The notes beneath the pieces are model-generated. The model did no database searches, was not told where the DNA came from, and worked only from the letters and a program-made list of their open reading frames with translations. A program made the translations under genes and the position numbers. A stretch of DNA of 64,000 nucleotides from Allocatelliglobosispora scoriae (GTDB taxonomy: Bacteria > Actinomycetota > Actinomycetes > Mycobacteriales > Micromonosporaceae), in the NCBI RefSeq assembly GCF_014204945.1, contig NZ_JACHMN010000002.1:3061001-3125000 (forward strand). The letters run 5' to 3'. Of the stretch, positions 33,986 to 41,109 are shown in pieces (position 1 is the first letter of the stretch; the number at the start of each line of letters is the position of its first letter).

Positions 33986-34927
33986 ATGAGCAGCAAGATT
34001 AGCCCCACGCACGACCCGTTTGAAGGCCTAGAGGACGAGAAGCCGGCTGATGGCTTCAACGCCCGCAAGTCTCTCCTAGATAGTGCAAAACGCGGATTTG
34101 TTCCTATACGGAAGGTTTTCGTCCAGAAAGCTGCAGGATCAGACACCCGAGCCTCCCTGCTATCTGATCTGGTACGAGGAAGGCAGGAACGGTCGCTGGA
34201 CGCGTTCCTCTTAATTCATGCCTTAGAGCCTGTGGCTGCCACCCCGATCCCGCTGGCCAGGTGGGCACAGATGCTTAGCTCCGCACGCAAGCCATGCACA
34301 TCAAGCGTGGCTTCACGCGCACTGGATGCATTGGTCAACAGGAAGCTGATCACAAGGGATACCAGTGGGCGGAAGGTAGTGGTCAAGCCGCTACTGGAAG
34401 ACGGCTCGGGCGAACCCTGGGCTAGACCTGGACGCGACCCCGCAAAAGTCGGAAAGGGCTACTTCACAATTCCACATGAGTACTGGACCTCAGGGCTCGC
34501 AGACGAGCTAGAACTAGCAGGGAAAGCGATGTTCCTGGTGATACTCGCAGAAACGACTCAAAATCCCACATTTTCGATGGCGGTAGAGAGGGCCCACCAG
34601 TGGTACGGCTTCTCCGAGAGGACCGCCGAACGGGGCTACCAACAACTGCGCGACGCGAGAGTCGCACCTGAGACGCCGCTTCTTCGAGAGCACCGCCAAA
34701 TGGTTGCAGAGCCAAGGTCCTCTATCGGCCTCCGACCCGTGTGGCACCGAGCCCTCGCCGACCCATACGGAATGACAGCACGAGCGAAGCTACAGGCTTC
34801 CACTGGTAGAGAAGCGCGAAACGCAGGCAAAGTGTCAGAAATAATCAAGATCGCCGTCGAGAAAAGGCAGGGCACCAAAACGACCATCACCTACACAAAA
34901 GGCAACGCCCCGGTCGCTGATTCATAG
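33986..34927 (+). CDS. Unknown protein with winged-helix-like segments
   Basis: A 313-residue soluble protein from MSSKISPTHDPF. Residues about 65-130 look like a winged helix (LARWAQMLSSARKPCTSSVASRALDAL, then KLITRDTSGRKVVVKPL), and 165-225 resemble a second one (AHQWYGFSERTAERGYQQLR). Such doublets occur in plasmid replication and regulatory proteins, but I recognise no family. Base use is mixed and less GC-rich than the chromosome. It is divergent from the RloA-like gene and upstream of a small membrane protein. Confidence 0.72.
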   Translation: MSSKISPTHDPFEGLEDEKPADGFNARKSLLDSAKRGFVPIRKVFVQKAAGSDTRASLLSDLVRGRQERSLDAFLLIHALEPVAATPIPLARWAQMLSSARKPCTSSVASRALDALVNRKLITRDTSGRKVVVKPLLEDGSGEPWARPGRDPAKVGKGYFTIPHEYWTSGLADELELAGKAMFLVILAETTQNPTFSMAVERAHQWYGFSERTAERGYQQLRDARVAPETPLLREHRQMVAEPRSSIGLRPVWHRALADPYGMTARAKLQASTGREARNAGKVSEIIKIAVEKRQGTKTTITYTKGNAPVADS

Positions 34928-34983
34928 CCGATTGACCCGAGGCATCGCTACCCACTCAAAACCGGCAGGAAGGAGGTACCGAA

Positions 34984-35199
34984 ATCAAATCCGGCAAAAG
35001 AACTGAAACCAACGAACGACCCGCACCAACAACACCACCTAGCATGTGGTCCGTAGTACAGGCCGCCGTTGTCGACGGTTGGGGCGCAACGATGCGCTTC
35101 GCCGTCATATTAGTCCTACTCATTTTAATGATCTGGCTCGTTAAAGCTGAGGGAACAACTCAGCTTGCAAACCTATGGGACTTGATCACCAACATCTAG
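34984..35199 (+). CDS. Small single-pass membrane protein
   Basis: A short frame with one strong hydrophobic helix (MRFAVILVLLILMIWLV) and the end LANLWDLITNI. The first ATG is at 35044 (51 residues), without a good ribosome-binding site. A strong AGGAGGT at 34970-34977 instead sits six to seven bases before an in-frame ATC at 34984, which would add a 20-residue Thr/Pro-rich head. ATC starts are rare, so the longer form is uncertain. It follows the 33986 gene by 56 bases. Confidence 0.55.
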   Translation: MKSGKRTETNERPAPTTPPSMWSVVQAAVVDGWGATMRFAVILVLLILMIWLVKAEGTTQLANLWDLITNI

Positions 35200-35262
35200 A
35201 GTACCCGGTCCGGGGCCCGTGGTTCCACCGATCACGGGCGCCGAACCACAAAGCCTGCCAGT

Positions 35263-35412
35263 ATGAACTCAGCCCAGCCAAGATCAGGGCACGATGTCGT
35301 GGCCGGCCACACCGTGGCGTTGTCGGCCGAGCATGGATGGCGCATCATCACCGACGAACCGACCCGACTTCTCGCGCTGGACGCGAACGCCGAAATCGAC
35401 ATCGTGCCCTGA
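35263..35412 (+). pseudogene. C-terminal remnant of a PIN-domain (VapC-like) toxin
   Basis: A 49-residue frame whose second half, GHTVALSAEHGWRIITDEP followed by LLALDANAEIDIVP, matches the end of PIN-domain ribonucleases: the helix before the last strand, the conserved D of the ITDEP-type motif, then the closing strand. The N-terminal two-thirds with the other catalytic acids is missing, and no antitoxin is present. It looks like debris of a toxin-antitoxin pair trapped near the element end. Confidence 0.6.
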
Positions 35413-35420
35413 CAGCGGCA

Positions 35421-35441
35421 CGGCAAATACGCGGAATGATC
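35421..35441 (+). repeat. 21-bp subterminal direct repeat, right copy
   Basis: Exact copy of 19023-19043, 71 bases inside attR, against 104 bases inside attL for the left copy. The paired subterminal position suggests integrase arm or excisionase binding sites. Confidence 0.85.
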
Positions 35442-35511
35442 TAGCCAGGCCGAGCCTGACGCCGAACGAACCGGCAGGTCAGATGGCCATACGATAGCAA
35501 CGCGCCGCCCC

Positions 35512-35557
35512 TTCCTAAACCGCAGGCCGCAGGTTCGATTCCTGCCGGGGGCACCCA
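35512..35557 (+). other. attR
   Basis: A 46-bp duplicate of the tRNA-Arg 3' end (anticodon loop through T-arm and acceptor). It is the original chromosomal tRNA tail displaced by insertion; the 5' half of a tRNA is absent here, so it is not a functional tRNA. Confidence 0.93.
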
Positions 35558-35578
35558 GATGTTCCGGACAGCATTGCG

Positions 35579-36913
35579 TTACGCAAGATCGTGCTGTTTC
35601 CCGGAAGCAAGCCCTAACCACACCTCGCGAGGGGCCTGTTTCCGGGAAACAGCACGATCTTGCGCGATGGCTCGGGCGGCTTGCGCTGCGCGTACCCCCA
35701 GGAGGGTTTTCTCTCGCTCGTTGCGGGTGAGGGACGCCGCGCGCTCGAACTCCGCGACCGCCTCGGCGTGCCGGCCCAGCTTGACCAGCAGGTCACCTCG
35801 CACGCTCGGCAGCAGGTGATAGTCCTTCAACGACGGCTCGGCGACCAGCTGATCCACCAGCTCCAGCCCGGCCGCAGGCCCGAACGCCATGCTCAGCGCG
35901 ACAGCCCGGTTCAGCTCCACCACCGCGGTCGGCACCAGCTGCGCCAGCACCTCATAGAGCCCCGCGATCCGCCGCCAATCCGTGTCCTCGGGCGCCGGTG
36001 CAGCAGCGTGACAGGCCGCGATCGCCGCCTGCACCAGATAGGGCCCGGGCGCGGACCCCAACGCCTCGGCCCGCGCGATCGCCGCGAGCCCGCGCCGGAT
36101 CAGCACCTGGTCCCACCGCCGCCGGTCCTGCTCCAGCAGCAGCACCGGCTCTCCACCGGGCCCGACCCGAGCCGCAGCCCGCGACGCCTGGATCTCCATC
36201 AGCGCGACCAGGCCGTGCACCTCGGGCTCCACGGGCATCAATCCGGCCAGTACGCGACCGAGCCGCATCGCCTCGTCACACAGTGCCGGGCGCAGCCAGT
36301 CATCCCCGGCCGTCGCCGAGTACCCCTCGTTGAAGACGAGGTAGATGACCTCCAGCACCGATGAGAGCCGCTCCTGCCGCTCCGCAGGCGGCGGCACCTC
36401 GAAGGGGACCCGGGCATCGGCGAGCGCCCGCTTGGCCCGCACGATCCGCTGCGCGATCGTCGGCTCGGAGACGAGGAACGCCCGGGCGATCTCATCGGTC
36501 TTCATGCCCCCGAGCACCCGCAGCGTCAGGGCGACCCGGGCCTCCGTGGTGAGCACGGGGTGGCAGGAGATGAAGACGAGCCGCAGCAGGTCGTCCTCGA
36601 TGGTGTCGATCTCGAGGTCGGGCTCCACCGCCTCCGCGAGGCCGAGCTCGCCGAGCTTGCGGTCGAGGACCTCGTTGTGCCGGATCCGGTCGATCGCCCG
36701 GCGCTTCGCCACGGTCATCAGCCACGCGCCGGGGTTGCGCGGCACCCCGGACGACGGCCACTGCTCCAGCGCGGCGACCAGGGCGTCCTGGGCCAGCTCC
36801 TCGGCCTCGCCGACGTCGCGGGTGAGGCGGGCCAGTCCGGCGATGACGCGGCCGGACTCGATCCGCCACACCGCGTCGACGGCCCGGCGGCTCTCGTCCA
36901 CGGCATCCGTCAC
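35579..36913 (-). CDS. ECF42-type RNA polymerase sigma factor
   Basis: A 444-residue extracytoplasmic-function sigma factor. Region 2 (AEELAQDALVAALEQWP) and region 4 (DEIARAFLVSEPTIAQRIVRAKRAL) are followed by a long C-terminal DUF6596/TPR-like domain, the ECF42 layout. The partner downstream is a DGPF (YCII-related) protein, as usual for ECF42. The last residues (from about QDRAVSRKQ) are encoded by a palindromic repeat and are unlikely to be part of the ancestral protein. It reads from a GTG at 36913. Confidence 0.9.
   Translation of the reverse strand: MTDAVDESRRAVDAVWRIESGRVIAGLARLTRDVGEAEELAQDALVAALEQWPSSGVPRNPGAWLMTVAKRRAIDRIRHNEVLDRKLGELGLAEAVEPDLEIDTIEDDLLRLVFISCHPVLTTEARVALTLRVLGGMKTDEIARAFLVSEPTIAQRIVRAKRALADARVPFEVPPPAERQERLSSVLEVIYLVFNEGYSATAGDDWLRPALCDEAMRLGRVLAGLMPVEPEVHGLVALMEIQASRAAARVGPGGEPVLLLEQDRRRWDQVLIRRGLAAIARAEALGSAPGPYLVQAAIAACHAAAPAPEDTDWRRIAGLYEVLAQLVPTAVVELNRAVALSMAFGPAAGLELVDQLVAEPSLKDYHLLPSVRGDLLVKLGRHAEAVAEFERAASLTRNEREKTLLGVRAAQAARAIAQDRAVSRKQAPREVWLGLASGKQHDLA
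35582..35664. repeat. Dispersed palindromic repeat, copy 4
   Basis: Arms 35582-35606 and 35640-35664 are perfectly complementary over 25 bases (beginning CGCAAGATCGTGCTGTTTCC). This is the most perfect of the four copies. Its left end coincides with the stop codon of the sigma factor gene, so the repeat is translated as that protein's last 28 or so residues. Confidence 0.85.
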
Positions 36914-36953
36914 GCCCTCGATCAGAACATGATCGACGGTGAGGCCGCAAACG

Positions 36954-37379
36954 TCAGCTCGCCGGCAGGTTGCCCTTCAGCTGCTCCATCCCGGTCAGCT
37001 GCGACGCGGTGGCGGCGGGCAGGTCGGTCATCTCGGCGATCTGGCGTACCTCGACGACCGCCTCGTGGCCGGGGCCGACGGCGTACTCGACCGGGCAGCG
37101 CATCGCCCACTCGATCGCCTCCTCCCGGGAGCCGACCTGGATCAGGAGGTAGCCCGCGATCAGCTCCTTCGTCTCGGTGAAGGGGCCGTCGGTGACGGTC
37201 CGCCGACCGTCGAGATAGGTGACGCGAGCGCCCCGGCTGCTGTCGAAGAGCCCCTCGCTCGCGAGCAGCACCCCGGCCTTCGCCAACTCCTCGTGGTAAT
37301 CCATCATCGCGCCGATGAGCTCCTCGGGCGGGAGCCGGCCGGGCTGCGGGTCGCCCTTGAGCAGAAGCATGTATCGCAT
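36954..37379 (-). CDS. YCII-related DGPF-domain protein, ECF42 partner
   Basis: A 141-residue protein starting MRYMLLLKGDPQP. It carries the TVTDGPFTETKELIAGYLLIQV block with the DGPF tetrapeptide that names the family, and a ferredoxin-like alpha-beta fold. DGPF proteins accompany ECF42 sigma factors; their biochemical role is unresolved. It lies directly upstream of the sigma gene, 40 bases apart, on the same strand. Confidence 0.9.
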   Translation of the reverse strand: MRYMLLLKGDPQPGRLPPEELIGAMMDYHEELAKAGVLLASEGLFDSSRGARVTYLDGRRTVTDGPFTETKELIAGYLLIQVGSREEAIEWAMRCPVEYAVGPGHEAVVEVRQIAEMTDLPAATASQLTGMEQLKGNLPAS

Positions 37380-37468
37380 GACCCCAGTCTGCCTTTCTGT
37401 CCGTGCGTCGAGCGGGGCGGCACCGGATCGACGGTTCGGTGGAGCCGTTTCCGGAGTAAATTTGCGAG

Positions 37469-38722
37469 GTGTCGGCCTATACGCGTAACCCGCATCGGCA
37501 GCCCATCGGCGGTCCCCTGACCTCAGCGGCGGAGCGGGCCGATGAGTTCCTGCGGCTGGCCTGCCTCACCTACGGCGCGGACAGCGTCGAGCGGCGACAT
37601 CGGGCACGGGCGCTGCTCGACGCGCATCCGGGGCTCTCGGCCACCTCGATCTACACGGCTGCGGCGCTCGGCAATCTCGCGGCGACCCGGCGGTTCCTCG
37701 CTGCCGATCCAGGGCTGGCGAGCCGGGACGGCGGCCCGTTCGAGTGGGAGCCGCTGCTCTACCTCGCCTATTCGCGGGTCGACGGCGACGATCCGATCGG
37801 GGTGGCGCAGCTGCTGCTGGAGCACGGGGCCGACCCCGAGGCGGGATACCTGTGGGAGGGGCTGCCGTCGCCGTTCACCGCGCTCGCCGGGGCGTTCGGT
37901 CGGGGCGAGGGCGATCAGCCGCCGCACCAGCACCGGTTCAACCTGGCGCGGCTGCTGCTCAACGCGGGTGCCAACGCCAACGACAGCCAGGCCCTCTACA
38001 ACTGCGGACTGCACCGCGACGAGGGCGACGACTACCTGCGGCTGCTGCTCGCGGGCGGGCTGGGCCGGGGCAGCGGCGGGATCTGGCATCAGCGACTCGG
38101 CGATGCCCATCCGAGCCCGGCTCAGCTGCTGCAGGACGAGCTGATCAAGGCGGCCGAGCGGGGGCGGATCGAGCGGGCGCGCCTGCTCCTGCCGGCCGGC
38201 GTCATCGTGGACGGGATCGGCACCGGGCACCCGATCTTCGAGGGGCGCAACGCGTGGGAGCTCGCCACGATCAACGGGCATGCCGAGTTCGCCAAGCTGC
38301 TCGCCGCGCACGGTGCCATGACCAGCGGCGATCCCGTGCTCGGCTTCCTCGGCGCCTGCATGCGCGCGGACCGCCCGGCGATCGACCGGCTGATCGGCGC
38401 CGACCCGTCGATCCGGGACGCCGCCATCGACTACCGGCCGCACCACATCGTCACCGCCGCCGAGAACGGGCTGACGGACGCGGTGCGGCTCATGGTCGAG
38501 CTGGGCTTCGACGTCGATGTGCTGCACCGCGCGACGCCGCTGCATCAGGCCGCGTTCCACGGCCACGTCGGCACCGTCGAGGCGCTGCTGGAGCTCGGAG
38601 CGGACCCGGAGATCGCGGACCCGGCATACCGGGCGACGCCGCTGGGCTGGGCCGAGCACGCCGGGCAGTCGGCCACCGCCGAGCTGCTCAGGACCGCCCG
38701 GCACCGACCTTCAGCTTCTTGA
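37469..38722 (+). CDS. Ankyrin-repeat protein
   Basis: A 417-residue protein from a GTG. Several ankyrin units are visible: ATSIYTAAALGNLAATRRFL near 58, GVAQLLLEHGADPEAG near 112, NAWELATINGHAEFAKLLAAHGA near 265, and RATPLHQAAFHGHVGTVEALLELGADPE near 350. No membrane or enzymatic domain is seen, so a protein-binding scaffold is likely. It is divergent from the ECF42 pair and its last 35 bases overlap the end of the convergent pspA gene. Confidence 0.87.
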   Translation: MSAYTRNPHRQPIGGPLTSAAERADEFLRLACLTYGADSVERRHRARALLDAHPGLSATSIYTAAALGNLAATRRFLAADPGLASRDGGPFEWEPLLYLAYSRVDGDDPIGVAQLLLEHGADPEAGYLWEGLPSPFTALAGAFGRGEGDQPPHQHRFNLARLLLNAGANANDSQALYNCGLHRDEGDDYLRLLLAGGLGRGSGGIWHQRLGDAHPSPAQLLQDELIKAAERGRIERARLLLPAGVIVDGIGTGHPIFEGRNAWELATINGHAEFAKLLAAHGAMTSGDPVLGFLGACMRADRPAIDRLIGADPSIRDAAIDYRPHHIVTAAENGLTDAVRLMVELGFDVDVLHRATPLHQAAFHGHVGTVEALLELGADPEIADPAYRATPLGWAEHAGQSATAELLRTARHRPSAS

Positions 38723-39410
38723 GCCGGGCCTCCACCTCGGAGTCGCGGGCGAGGTCGTCGAGGCTCTCGAACTGCGCGTCGATGCTGGAGGCCGTCATCT
38801 CCTCCTGACCCCGCAGGCGTGCCTCCTCGCGGCGGATCTTCTCCTCGAACCGGCCGATCTCCGTGGTCGGGTCGAGAACGTTGATGTTCTTGACGGCGTC
38901 CTGCACCCGGGCGCGGGCGTCGTTGACCTTCGCCCGGCCGACGAGCTCGTCCCGCTTGCGCTTGAGCTCGTCGAGCTTGCCCCGCATCTGGGTCAGGCCG
39001 GCCTTGAGCTTCTCGGTGACCTCGGTCTGCTCGGCGATGACCGGCGCGAACTCGGTCGCGTCGCCCTCGAACGCGAGCTGCTTGCCGAGCGCCACCCGGG
39101 CGAGGTTGTCGAACTTGTCGGCCTCGGCAGCGTTGGACTCCGTGCGCAGCTCATCGGCGCGGGCGCTCGCCGCCGAAGCCTTGGCGCCCCACTCCTTCGC
39201 CGCGGTGTCGGCCTCCCTGGCGTCCTCCTCGATCATCCGCAGGTTGCCGATCGTCTGCGCGACGGCGTTCTCGGCCTCGGTGATGCTCGACGTGTAATCG
39301 CGGATCATCTGGTCGATCATGACCTGGGGGTCCTCGACCTGGTCCAGGATCGAGTTGATGTTGGCGCGGGCCATCTGCGTGATGCGACCCAGGATCGATT
39401 GGGCAGCCAT
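38688..39410 (-). CDS. pspA: PspA/IM30 family protein
   Basis: A 240-residue protein of the ESCRT-III-like PspA/IM30 family, nearly all coiled coil. The start MAAQSILGRITQMARANINSIL provides the amphipathic N-terminal helix, and conserved segments such as QVMIDQMIRDY and EEKIRREEARL follow. It binds stressed membranes to limit proton leakage. The gene upstream on the same strand encodes a membrane-anchored coiled-coil protein of the TPM group, a pairing common in actinobacteria. Confidence 0.93.
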   Translation of the reverse strand: MAAQSILGRITQMARANINSILDQVEDPQVMIDQMIRDYTSSITEAENAVAQTIGNLRMIEEDAREADTAAKEWGAKASAASARADELRTESNAAEADKFDNLARVALGKQLAFEGDATEFAPVIAEQTEVTEKLKAGLTQMRGKLDELKRKRDELVGRAKVNDARARVQDAVKNINVLDPTTEIGRFEEKIRREEARLRGQEEMTASSIDAQFESLDDLARDSEVEARLKKLKVGAGRS

Positions 39411-39441
39411 GGTCGTGTCTCCTTCATCTGATCGGTTGCTG

Positions 39442-41064
39442 TCAGGCGCCGAGGTCCCGGCTCCAGGTCGTCGGTCCACCGAACCGGCCCGGCACGGGCG
39501 GCAGCTCAGTCTCCGGCGGAGCGGCGATCGAGCCGTTGCCGGTGTCGGCGAACCCGCTGATCCGGAAGCCGCCACCACCGCGGCCCCGGCGATAGCCGCC
39601 GCCCATCCCGGGTCGCCCACCGAAGCCGCCGCCACCGCCGCCGAGCATCCCTTCGAGCAGGATGCCGCCGAGCACTGCACCGCCGAGCCCGCCGCCGCCG
39701 ATCACCACGTTGCCGCCGTAACCGCCGCTCGGCGTGGACCACTGCTCGACGTCACTGCGCGCGGCCGAGACCGCCTGCTCGGCGAGCGCCTGCGCGGATT
39801 GGGCCGAGGCGAGGGCGGCGACCGGGTCCGCGCTGCTCACGGCCGTCGCCTGCTCCAGGCGGCGCTGCGCTTCCGACAGCCGGGTACGCGCCTGAGCGCC
39901 GATCGCCCCCCGCCGGGTCGTGATGAACTCGGTGGCCGTGTCGATGGTGGACCGGGCGGAGAAAAGGGCCTGATGGAGCAGCGCCCGAGCGTGCTGGGCC
40001 TGAGCGGCGGCGTCCCGGATCGACCCCAACGATTCGCCGAGCCCGGTCGCCGCACCCTCCAGCCGTCGCAGCGTCTGCATCGGATCGCTGCGCGCCGCAC
40101 CGAGCCCGGCCCGGACGTCGGTGACGATCTGATCGGCCCTGGCTACGGCGGCGGCGAGGGCGACCTGGTCACCGCTGCCGGAGGCGCCGGACGCCTGGAG
40201 TGCCGCCTTTCCCGCGGCGACCTCGGCCTGGGTGTCGGCGAGCAGGGTCGCCACGGCGGCGCTCGCCTTCTCCAGGTCGACGGCGGTGGAGTCGAGCGCG
40301 TCGAGGAGGGTGCTCGCCTGACCGAGTGCCTGCTCGGCTCCCCGGGTCGCCAGGGCGGCGGCGGGCCGGTCCCCGGTCGTCAGCGCCTGCTGGGCCCGGG
40401 CCACCTCGGCACCGGCGAAGTCGACCCTGGTCGTCGCCTGGCCCACGTTGTCGGCGACCGGGGCGAGGGCCGTGTCGGCGTACCGGATGAGGAGCGCCTG
40501 CCACGACGCGGCCGCAGCGGTCAGGCGGGTCTTCGCGGCGGCGTGGCGCGTGGCGAGCCCGGGAAGGAGCGTGTCGACCTGCGTCTCCAGGGCTCGGAGC
40601 TGGTGGAAGGCGTCGGCCTGCGAGTCGAGCCGCTGGTCGGCCGCGGCACAGCGTTCGATGATGTCGCGCAGCATCGCCCGCTGCGTCGGCTCGTCCTCGG
40701 GGACCTCGTCGTCGAGCCGCTGGCGCAGCCGGAACGCCTCGACGACATCGGCCCGGGAAGCGGCGAGCGCCTGGGCGAAGGCTTCGGTGGCCGGGGCGCC
40801 GTACTGTGCCTGGGCGAAGCCGAGCTCCTGCTCGCTGGTGCGCAGGGCGTTGTCCGCCTCGACGAGCGCGGCGTTCGCCTGGTCGGACATGGTCTTCGTC
40901 GGCGTCTGCGCGAAGGGATCGGCTGGTGCGGGCGCGCTGGTCTGCGTCGGTGCGGACGATCGGCGTCGACCGCGCAGCGACACGAGCAGGATCAGCAGCA
41001 CCGCCGCGATGGCCATGCACGCCAGCGCACCGAATAGCTCATAGCCGCCTGTGGAATCCGGCAC
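39442..41064 (-). CDS. TPM-group coiled-coil protein lacking the TPM domain
   Basis: A 540-residue protein with one N-terminal helix (LFGALACMAIAAVLLILLVSL), a long Ala-rich coiled coil from about 60 to 425, and a Gly-rich tail with runs of GGGGG and RRGRGGGG. Actinobacterial proteins with this coiled coil and Gly-rich tail usually begin with a signal peptide and an extracytoplasmic TPM domain; here that part is absent, leaving only the anchor. It sits upstream of pspA, 31 bases apart, and probably acts in membrane-stress response. Confidence 0.78.
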   Translation of the reverse strand: MPDSTGGYELFGALACMAIAAVLLILLVSLRGRRRSSAPTQTSAPAPADPFAQTPTKTMSDQANAALVEADNALRTSEQELGFAQAQYGAPATEAFAQALAASRADVVEAFRLRQRLDDEVPEDEPTQRAMLRDIIERCAAADQRLDSQADAFHQLRALETQVDTLLPGLATRHAAAKTRLTAAAASWQALLIRYADTALAPVADNVGQATTRVDFAGAEVARAQQALTTGDRPAAALATRGAEQALGQASTLLDALDSTAVDLEKASAAVATLLADTQAEVAAGKAALQASGASGSGDQVALAAAVARADQIVTDVRAGLGAARSDPMQTLRRLEGAATGLGESLGSIRDAAAQAQHARALLHQALFSARSTIDTATEFITTRRGAIGAQARTRLSEAQRRLEQATAVSSADPVAALASAQSAQALAEQAVSAARSDVEQWSTPSGGYGGNVVIGGGGLGGAVLGGILLEGMLGGGGGGFGGRPGMGGGYRRGRGGGGFRISGFADTGNGSIAAPPETELPPVPGRFGGPTTWSRDLGA

Positions 41065-41109
41065 AAAGCAAGACTATTCGGAAGGCCTCTCGGATTCCGT
41101 CGAACGCCT

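Larger units (their letters stand above)
35200..35511. other. Element right-end region: PIN remnant and subterminal repeat
   Basis: Between the small membrane protein and attR lie a truncated PIN-domain gene (35263-35412) and the 21-bp subterminal repeat (35421-35441). Nothing else is visible. Confidence 0.6.
18874..35557. mobile_element. Actinomycete integrative and conjugative element (AICE) in tRNA-Arg
   Basis: A 16.7-kb element bounded by a 46-bp direct repeat of the tRNA-Arg 3' end. It carries a tyrosine integrase and excisionase next to attL, a RepSA-type rolling-circle initiator, an SpdB-type membrane protein, an FtsK/TraB translocase and a GntR regulator, the hallmark AICE set of the pSAM2 type. 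No Pra-like activator or primase-polymerase was recognised. Cargo includes an IMPase-family enzyme and an RloA/RloB-type pair. The right end is clearly AT-richer than the backbone. Confidence 0.93.

Noticed and set aside
35512-35557. Possible second tRNA-Arg gene
   Set aside because: Only the 3' half is present; the D-arm and 5' acceptor strand are missing, so it is attR, not a gene.
35232-35621. Minus-strand open frame across attR with APGRNRTCGLRFRK
   Set aside because: Same tRNA-derived artefact, here from the duplicated tRNA 3' half.
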